From positions 1-12,297 of the forward strand of contig JASLXL010000303.1 in NCBI GenBank assembly GCA_030740335.1: a stretch of 12,297 nucleotides of DNA, in the 5' to 3' direction. Of this stretch, positions 7,898 to 12,297 are shown one piece after another. The translations under genes were made by a program, and so were the position numbers. Source of the stretch: SAR202 cluster bacterium. Lineage in GTDB: Bacteria > Chloroflexota > Dehalococcoidia > SAR202 > CAJWER01. Position 1 is the first letter of the stretch. Each line of letters opens with the position of its first letter. The notes beneath the pieces are model-generated. The model ran no database searches. It was not told where the DNA came from and saw nothing but the letters and a program-made list of their open reading frames with translations.

Positions 7898-10375
7898 ATG
7901 GTTGCTCAGGCCGCTACGAAGTTGCAGATCGTTGTCAAGGGCATGACCTGCGCGGCATGTGTGGGCCATGTGTCCAACGCGCTTAAGAACGTGCCAGGCG
8001 TAGAGTCGGTTACTACTAATCTTGCCACGGAAAAGGCCACCATAATGCTGTCCGGTGACCGCGAGGTGTCCATGGAGTCGCTCGCCGAGGCGCTGGAAGA
8101 CGCTGGCTACGGTTTGGCCGACGAGCGGGTCACGATGAATATTGGCGGCATGACCTGCGCGTCTTGTGTGGCCCATGTCTCCAAGGCAATTGAGGATGTA
8201 CCGGGGGTGGAGTCGGCTATCACAAACCTCGCCACGGAGCGAGCGACGGTCAAGTTCGTCGCCGGAGCCGTCACGATCAGCGACCTACGGCAAGCTGTCG
8301 AGGACGCCGGCTACTCATTCGAGGGGCTGGCCGGCGACGAGATGCGTGATACGGCTTCGCCACGGGAGCAGGCGTTGCTCCGCCGCAAGTTCGTCGTAAG
8401 CCTTGGGGTAGCGGCAATCATCATGGTGGTGACCGCCATTGAGCGTGCTAGCGACGCTCTGTCGTTCAGGCTGGATTATGTGTTCCTGGCGCTGGCAGTG
8501 CCGGTCCAGTTCTGGGCAGGCCTGCAGTTCTACACAAGCGCGTGGGGGGCACTGAAACACCGCACGAGCAACATGAACACGCTTATCGCGGTGGGCAGCT
8601 CGATGGCCTTCCTGTACAGCGCGTCCGTGACCTTTTTTGGAAGGACGTCGTTCTTCGAGGGCGTAGAAACTGCGACGTATTTCGACACATCGACCGCGAT
8701 CATCGGCCTGGTGCTGCTGGGGCGGTTCCTAGAGGCCAGGGCCAAGGGTCGGGCGTCGAATGCGATAAAGGCGTTGATGGGTCTGCAGGCGAAGTCTGCA
8801 CGGGTGATCAGAAACGGCGAGCAGCTCGACGTGCCTCTGGAAGAGGTGGTTGAAGGCGACATCGTGATGGTGAGGCCGGGCGAGAAGGTAGCCACTGACG
8901 GTGAGCTCGTAAACGGCCTGTCCTGGATCGACGAGTCGATGCTGACGGGCGAGAGCACCCCTGTGGAAAAGAGACCCGGGGACAAAATCATAGGCGCCAC
9001 GATCAACACTACTGGCGGTTTCACGTACCGGGCAACCCGGGTGGGACGCGACAGCATGCTGGCGCAGATCGTGCGGCTGGTGGAGGAGGCTCAGGGGTCA
9101 AAGGCACCGATACAGCGGCTGGCGGACCTGATCGCCAGCTGCTTCGTGCCCATGGTAATCCTCGTAGCTGCGGCGGTCTTCGGTATCTGGTTCGTGTTCG
9201 GGCCGGAGCCGACGTACGTGTACGCCATACTCACGGCGGTGGCCGTGCTGATAATTGCGTGCCCATGCGCGATGGGTCTGGCGACGCCCACGGCGATCAT
9301 CGTCGGGACCGGCAAGGGCGCGGAGAGCGGCATACTGATCCGCAACGCCGAGATCCTCGAGACAGCGCACAAGGTCGAGGTTGTAGTCCTGGACAAGACT
9401 GGGACGTTGACGACCGGGCAGCCGACCCTGACCGATGTGCTGGTGTCGGGTATTATCGACGAGGACGAGCTTTTGAGGCTGGCGGCATCGGCGGAGCAGG
9501 GCTCGGAGCATCCGCTAGGCGAAGCGGTCGTTGAGGCCGCAGTGGAGCGGGGGTTGGCGCTGTCGGACCTGCGCGAGTTCAATTCCGAGCCGGGCTTCGG
9601 GATACACGCGACTATCGATGGGAAGAGGCTGATGGTGGGTAATCGAGCACTCATCGAAAGGGCTGGACTGTCCCTCAACGGGCTTGGCGCGGAGGCTGCA
9701 GCCCTGTCCGTGCAGGCGAAAACAGCCGCATTCGTCGCACTGGACGGTGAGGTCCGGGGTGTACTGGCAATTGCGGATGCCCTGAAGCCGGGCGCTCGAG
9801 AGGCGGTGACGAAGTTGCAAGACCGAGGTATCACGGTGGTGATGCTTACGGGGGACAACCTGGCAACCGCGAATGCCATCGCGGAGCAGGCCGGGATCGA
9901 CCGCGTGTTCGCGGAGGTACTGCCGGGAGACAAGGCTGCGACGGTCGACAAGCTGCGAGCCGAGGGCAAGACGGTCGCCATGGTGGGCGACGGCGTCAAC
10001 GACGCTCCCGCGTTGGCTCGGGCGGATGTTGGCATCGCAATGGGCACAGGCACGGACGTGGCGATGAAGACGGCGAGCATCACGCTGGTGGGCGGCGACA
10101 TTCGGGCGGTAGCGACAGCTCTGGCGCTGAGCAGGGCGACGATGCGGACCATCAAACAGAACCTATTCTGGGCGTTCGCATATAACGTGACGCTCATCCC
10201 GATCGCAGCCGGTGCGCTCTACTTCATGTTCTCCGGGTCCGGGGTGCCCGAGGCTCTCAAACCCATCCTCGGCGAGTTGGGGTTCCTAAATCCGATGCTC
10301 GCGGCCGGTGCAATGGCGATTAGCTCCGTTACCGTGATAAGCAATTCGCTGAGACTGAAGGGATTTCGCAGTTAG
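7898..10375 (+). CDS. copA: Cu(I)-exporting P1B-type ATPase CopA
   Basis: This 825-residue inner-membrane pump exports Cu(I) at the cost of ATP. It has two N-terminal heavy-metal domains with MTCAAC (16-21) and MTCASC (85-90), eight predicted membrane helices, actuator TGES (350-353), the transport CPC (455-457), phosphorylation site DKTGT (Asp499), SEHP (536-539) in the nucleotide domain, TGDN (651-654) and GDGVND (697-702). The P1B-1 copper signature is complete: CPC, YN (772-773) in [10 protein letters not shown], and MAISS (806-810). This separates it from Zn/Cd pumps. The ATG at 7898 lies 5 nt after the csoR stop and gives a normal N-terminus; the frame is open back to 7547, but that part lies over csoR. 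The Shine-Dalgarno is weak (AAGAGA), so translation is probably coupled to csoR. Expression should follow copper through CsoR. Confidence 0.97.
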   Translation: MVAQAATKLQIVVKGMTCAACVGHVSNALKNVPGVESVTTNLATEKATIMLSGDREVSMESLAEALEDAGYGLADERVTMNIGGMTCASCVAHVSKAIEDVPGVESAITNLATERATVKFVAGAVTISDLRQAVEDAGYSFEGLAGDEMRDTASPREQALLRRKFVVSLGVAAIIMVVTAIERASDALSFRLDYVFLALAVPVQFWAGLQFYTSAWGALKHRTSNMNTLIAVGSSMAFLYSASVTFFGRTSFFEGVETATYFDTSTAIIGLVLLGRFLEARAKGRASNAIKALMGLQAKSARVIRNGEQLDVPLEEVVEGDIVMVRPGEKVATDGELVNGLSWIDESMLTGESTPVEKRPGDKIIGATINTTGGFTYRATRVGRDSMLAQIVRLVEEAQGSKAPIQRLADLIASCFVPMVILVAAAVFGIWFVFGPEPTYVYAILTAVAVLIIACPCAMGLATPTAIIVGTGKGAESGILIRNAEILETAHKVEVVVLDKTGTLTTGQPTLTDVLVSGIIDEDELLRLAASAEQGSEHPLGEAVVEAAVERGLALSDLREFNSEPGFGIHATIDGKRLMVGNRALIERAGLSLNGLGAEAAALSVQAKTAAFVALDGEVRGVLAIADALKPGAREAVTKLQDRGITVVMLTGDNLATANAIAEQAGIDRVFAEVLPGDKAATVDKLRAEGKTVAMVGDGVNDAPALARADVGIAMGTGTDVAMKTASITLVGGDIRAVATALALSRATMRTIKQNLFWAFAYNVTLIPIAAGALYFMFSGSGVPEALKPILGELGFLNPMLAAGAMAISSVTVISNSLRLKGFRS

Positions 10376-10421
10376 CGGAAATGGATTAGCCTCAGATCCT
10401 GACACTAAATGGAGGAAAGGG

Positions 10422-10622
10422 ATGAAGATACCGTTGTTCGGGAAGGAGACCAAGACCGCTGTGGACCCGGTGTGCGGGATGGACGTAGACATGATTGATC
10501 CGTCTGGCGGCACCTGGGATCACGAGGGCCATACCTACTACTTCTGCGGTCCGGGGTGTAATCGCGCGTTCCAAAAGGAGCCAGAGGCGTATCTGTCGGG
10601 CGAGAAGAAGATGGAGATGTAG
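10422..10622 (+). CDS. Small YHS/TRASH-domain protein of the copper operon
   Basis: A 66-residue soluble protein made of little more than one YHS domain: DPVCGMDV (15-22), GGTWDHEGHTYYFCGPGC (29-46), then a helix FQKEPEAYL. Cys18, Cys42 and Cys46 are the likely metal ligands, as in TRASH-like treble-clef fingers, here in YFCGPGC form. Such domains occur at the N-terminus of some copper ATPases and as separate small proteins beside copA, where a metal-delivery or buffering role is inferred. GGAGGA ends 5 nt before the ATG. The gap after copA is only 46 nt with no terminator, so it is the third gene of the csoR operon. The basic N-terminus (MKIPLFGKETK) is not a signal peptide. The exact role is unproven. 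Confidence 0.88.
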   Translation: MKIPLFGKETKTAVDPVCGMDVDMIDPSGGTWDHEGHTYYFCGPGCNRAFQKEPEAYLSGEKKMEM

Positions 10623-10869
10623 TCTGGTTTCGCAGTGCGAGGTCCAGAAGGCTGAATCTATGAAACGTAGGACGCAGAATCGGAGCCAGCTATAAGTCTC
10701 TGGGCCGGCGCGGCGATCTCTGCGAGGGTTTGTCCACGTCCTCAAATACAGGATACGACCACATGAAACTTTCGGTGGAGTACCTCACTCGGAGTTAGGC
10801 TGTTCTGATTCAAGTCTCTAGCGTAGGGCGGCCACGATGTTGGTCTCAGAATGCATTTGGAGTCCAAAA
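10623..10869. other. Intergenic region between converging units
   Basis: About 250 bp between the YHS gene and the terminator of the opposing cysH unit. Only very short frames exist (for example 10660-10695 and 10763-10798) and none resembles a known protein. No clear terminator for the copper operon was found in it. Confidence 0.5.
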
Positions 10870-10896
10870 AGCCGGGCCGTGAAATGCGACCCGGCT
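10870..10896 (-). terminator. Intrinsic terminator of the cysH unit
   Basis: AGCCGGG-C-CG (10870-10879) pairs with CG-A-CCCGGCT (10887-10896) with one mismatch and a 7-nt loop. Read on the - strand the stem is followed by TTTTTGG, a proper U tract. It lies about 106 nt after the cysH stop and 25 nt after the tiny ORF that overlaps it. On the + strand CTCATCATTTT follows, so weak bidirectional action is possible. Confidence 0.75.
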
Positions 10897-10921
10897 CTCA
10901 TCATTTTGGGACTGCCTCGCA

Positions 10922-11005
10922 CTAGTACCAGTCGTTGGGAAGTTCCTTCCCATCCCCTAGCCAGAGACTCATGAGGCGGGAAACCATACTCTTGAATCTG
11001 TTCAT
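10922..11005 (-). CDS. Possible 27-residue small protein overlapping the cysH stop
   Basis: ATG (11005-11003) overlaps the cysH TGA (11004-11002) as ATGA, the usual form of translational coupling. The frame runs 27 codons to TAG at 10924-10922, just before the terminator. The peptide starts MNRFKSMVSRLMSLW and ends GDGKELPNDWY: a basic amphipathic-looking half followed by a polar, acidic half. No Shine-Dalgarno is seen, and I know no family. It explains the 106-nt gap between the cysH stop and terminator, but so short a frame may be chance. The same frame is open further upstream (to 11413) inside cysH as an out-of-frame shadow. Confidence 0.3.
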   Translation of the reverse strand: MNRFKSMVSRLMSLWLGDGKELPNDWY

Positions 11006-11751
11006 CTTGATATTTCGTTCGGAACTATCGGTGATGCCAGAGAACCTGAGGCCTTCAGCGGACGTGTATGGATACCGCATTCCCCGCCGCACTTGGAGGT
11101 CCCAAGCCAGCGCCCGGCACGTTCGTCCGGGCCTGTACTGATGGCCGTGCAGGGAGCGCACCCAAGCGACCGATATCCCTCGGTATATAGGGGATTGACG
11201 GCCACCTGATGAAGGGCAAGGTATTGCCAGACCTCCCGCTCGTGCCAGAGCAGAATCGGGTTGAGTTTGAGCAGATCCTGGTCCCGTTCCTCGACCTCCT
11301 GGAAGTCGGTGCGGGTCCTGCCCTCGGTGCAGCGAAGTCCGGTGACCCAGCAGTCGACGTCCATAGCTTGGATTGCCTCGCGGGTCGGCTCGATCTTCAA
11401 GTTGTTGCAGCAAAGATCCGGGTCGGTCAGATACAACTTCTCCGGTTGGGAGCTATCGTTCTTGAACACCCTCAGCTCGGGATAGAGGGCCTCCTGCTGG
11501 TTCATGAACTCGACGGTCTCGGCAGGCTTGTACCGCGTGGTCACGATGAAGCCGCCGATTGACGCGCTCACCCGTTTGGCGAGGTGCCAGACCGCCACGG
11601 AGTCCTTGCCAAGGCTGTTTGCCACGACCAACCGATCACCATACTCACGGTATGCGTCGCTGATCAGATCCAGAGAGCGCTCCACCTTCTGCGCGAAATT
11701 GAGACTGTCAACGAGGGTCAACACGTCCTGGCTGACTCGTTCTTTTAGCAT
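11002..11751 (-). CDS. cysH: PAPS/APS reductase family protein (assimilatory, CysH-like)
   Basis: A 249-residue adenylyl-sulfate reductase-like enzyme that would reduce APS or PAPS to sulfite for cysteine synthesis. It shows the PP-loop SLGKDS (46-51), TTRYKPAETVEF (71-82), PDLCCNNLKIEP (111-122), WVTGLR (135-140), LNPILLWHEREVWQYL (163-178), NPLYTEGYRSLGCAPC (186-201), DERAGRW (209-215) and a C-terminal ECGIH with the likely catalytic Cys225. Cys114, 115, 198 and 201 form the CC-X82-CxxC [4Fe-4S] set typical of APS-using enzymes. The nucleotide loop SLGKDS is closer to the SGGKDS of general PP-loop ATPases than to the usual SFGAED. The start was set at the ATG at 11751, with AGGA 12 nt upstream; the frame extends to 11841, but that covers the leader terminator. 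No sulfate-activation genes lie beside it. A terminator in its leader suggests attenuation. Confidence 0.88.
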   Translation of the reverse strand: MLKERVSQDVLTLVDSLNFAQKVERSLDLISDAYREYGDRLVVANSLGKDSVAVWHLAKRVSASIGGFIVTTRYKPAETVEFMNQQEALYPELRVFKNDSSQPEKLYLTDPDLCCNNLKIEPTREAIQAMDVDCWVTGLRCTEGRTRTDFQEVEERDQDLLKLNPILLWHEREVWQYLALHQVAVNPLYTEGYRSLGCAPCTAISTGPDERAGRWLGTSKCGGECGIHTRPLKASGSLASPIVPNEISR

Positions 11752-11822
11752 TTTTTGACTGTTTTCCTGTGTGTTTATCAGCAATAACGCCGTCCGACCT
11801 AGCATGTTTGAGGGCAAACAAA

Positions 11823-11866
11823 AAGCTGCGCCCGTTAACACAAATGGAGTCAGACGGGCGCAGCTT
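11823..11866 (-). terminator. Intrinsic terminator in the cysH leader (attenuator)
   Basis: A perfect 13-bp stem (AAGCTGCGCCCGT at 11823-11835 with its complement at 11854-11866), with an 18-nt loop, is followed on the - strand by CTTTTTGTTTG. It lies after the cysH promoter and 72 nt before the cysH start codon, so it must be read through for expression. On the + strand no U tract follows, so it is not a + strand terminator. Confidence 0.85.
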
Positions 11867-11880
11867 GCAGTTACTAACCG

Positions 11881-11931
11881 CTATGCATGGCCCTCCCTAT
11901 GGAGGGTACGTACACAGGTGGAACAGGTCAT
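11881..11931 (-). CDS. Candidate leader peptide of cysH with two Cys codons
   Basis: A 16-codon frame reading MTCSTCVRTLHREGHA starts about 17 nt into the predicted transcript and stops 14 nt before the terminator stem. A weak purine stretch (GAGA) lies 7 nt before the ATG. Two of its first six codons are TGT (Cys). Short Cys-rich leader ORFs that control cysteine/sulfur genes are known in mycobacteria. Here this is inferred from order and spacing only. Its second half overlaps a 6-bp hairpin (CCCTCC/GGAGGG, 11891-11906). Other ATGs at 11937 and 11944 open different short frames, so chance cannot be excluded. Confidence 0.4.
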   Translation of the reverse strand: MTCSTCVRTLHREGHA

Positions 11932-11954
11932 CTGCATATCTCATATCACAACAG

Positions 11955-11984
11955 ATTATATTACCGTGCTCGGGGTGATGTCAA
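11955..11984 (-). promoter_or_regulatory. Strong sigma70-type promoter of the cysH unit
   Basis: On the - strand a perfect TTGACA (11984-11979) and a perfect TATAAT (11960-11955) are separated by 18 nt. Transcription should begin near 11948, giving a leader of about 200 nt before the cysH ATG at 11751. Confidence 0.88.
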
Positions 11985-12018
11985 TGATTTGCCACCTAGG
12001 ACGTGACACCAACGACCA

Positions 12019-12046
12019 TTGCCCGAAGGCTGCGGCATGGTAAGAT
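12019..12046 (+). promoter_or_regulatory. Possible promoter of tRNA-Leu
   Basis: TTGCCC (12019-12024), 16 nt, TAAGAT (12041-12046): each hexamer matches 4/6 of consensus. The predicted start is about 70 nt before the tRNA. It diverges from the cysH promoter. Confidence 0.45.
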
Positions 12047-12120
12047 TTGAGGGCGCGGTTTGGAGGGGCATCGGCTGCCCGGTTGCACTCGGGTCTCTGG
12101 CCTCTGCGCCGCATGGGTTG

Positions 12121-12208
12121 GCCGAAGTGGCGGAATGGTAGACGCGGCGGTCTCAAAAACCGTTGGGAGTTAAATCCCGTGCCGGTTCGAATCCGGCCTT
12201 CGGCACCA
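12121..12208 (+). tRNA. tRNA-Leu (anticodon CAA)
   Basis: The 88-nt class II tRNA folds with acceptor arms GCCGAAG/CTTCGGC, anticodon stem GCGGT/ACCGT around the loop CTCAAAA (anticodon CAA, reading UUG), a long variable arm (GGGA...TCCC), T arm GCCGG-TTCGAAT-CCGGC, discriminator A and an encoded CCA. The long variable arm and discriminator A agree with leucine. Confidence 0.97.
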
Positions 12209-12242
12209 ACTGACATATTACCTGTCGAGTCGTAGCTAAAAT

Positions 12243-12264
12243 GGGGCGCCTGGCAAGGTGCCCC
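12243..12264 (+). terminator. Intrinsic terminator after tRNA-Leu
   Basis: GGGGCGCC (12243-12250) pairs with GGTGCCCC (12257-12264) with one G-U pair and a 6-nt loop, followed by TTTCATTTT. It lies 34 nt after the tRNA end. Confidence 0.85.
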
Positions 12265-12269
12265 TTTCA

Positions 12270-12291
12270 TTTTGCCGACATTTTGCCGACA
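12270..12291 (+). repeat. Tandem 11-bp repeat at the window edge
   Basis: TTTTGCCGACA occurs twice head to tail (12270-12280 and 12281-12291), right after the tRNA terminator. The place downstream of a tRNA is a common integration site, so the repeats could be recombinase arm sites, but no integrase is visible before the window ends. Confidence 0.6.
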
Positions 12292-12297
12292 TCGAGT

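Noticed and set aside
9091..10197. A 368-codon open frame on the - strand inside copA
   Set aside because: It is antisense to the conserved catalytic domains, and its Ser/Ala/Thr/Pro-rich composition is typical of a shadow frame.
11752..11841. Longer N-terminus for the cysH product, from 11841 or 11805
   Set aside because: These starts lack ribosome binding sites, and the longer one begins inside the leader terminator stem. The added residues are not conserved-looking.
11867..11948. SAM riboswitch or T-box in the cysH leader
   Set aside because: I could not find the SAM-I core sequences or the T-box AGGGTGGNACC element on the transcribed strand. The AGGTGGAACAGG seen there is on the opposite strand.

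Overview
The window is 12.3 kb of moderately GC-rich bacterial chromosome made mostly of housekeeping and metabolic genes. It has Shine-Dalgarno-led genes, sigma70-type promoters (TTGACA/TATAAT) and a tRNA with an encoded CCA. The gene content (UvrB, PcrA-type helicase, prokaryotic SpeD, class CsoR copper repressor) and the small REP-like hairpins would suit Chloroflexota (Dehalococcoidia/SAR202-like). That placement is an impression from protein style, not something the sequence proves. No prophage, transposase or CRISPR array is visible.

Layout on the + strand. uvrB (69-2057) is followed by 620 bp that hold the decayed 3' part of a SAM-dependent methyltransferase gene (2162-2518). Next come speD (2678-3049, TTG start) and an aminopropyltransferase (3049-3981) whose start overlaps the speD stop; together they make a two-gene polyamine operon. 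The aminopropyltransferase resembles ACL5-type thermospermine synthases more than classical SpeE. A PcrA/UvrD helicase (4064-6370) with a short terminator-like hairpin comes next. A GNAT acetyltransferase gene (6490-7235) is split between two frames and is probably a recent pseudogene or a sequence error.

A copper-resistance operon follows: a near-consensus promoter (7487-7515) with a TACCC-N3-GGGTA operator on its start site, csoR (7593-7892), copA (7898-10375) and a 66-residue YHS-domain protein (10422-10622). All residues expected for Cu(I) sensing by CsoR and Cu(I) transport by CopA are present, so the operon should be a copper-induced efflux unit under its own repressor.

On the - strand, a stand-alone PAPS/APS reductase (cysH-like, 11002-11751) is driven from a strong promoter (11955-11984). 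Its roughly 200-nt leader contains a 16-codon ORF with two Cys codons and then a strong intrinsic terminator before the gene, which is the layout of a cysteine-responsive attenuator. A possible 27-residue ORF overlaps the cysH stop by ATGA, and a terminator ends the unit. The window closes with tRNA-Leu(CAA), its terminator, and a tandem 11-bp repeat at the edge.

The most interesting points are the cysH leader, the tiny ORF after cysH, the thermospermine-like aminopropyltransferase and the two broken genes. I see no clearly new multi-gene system.
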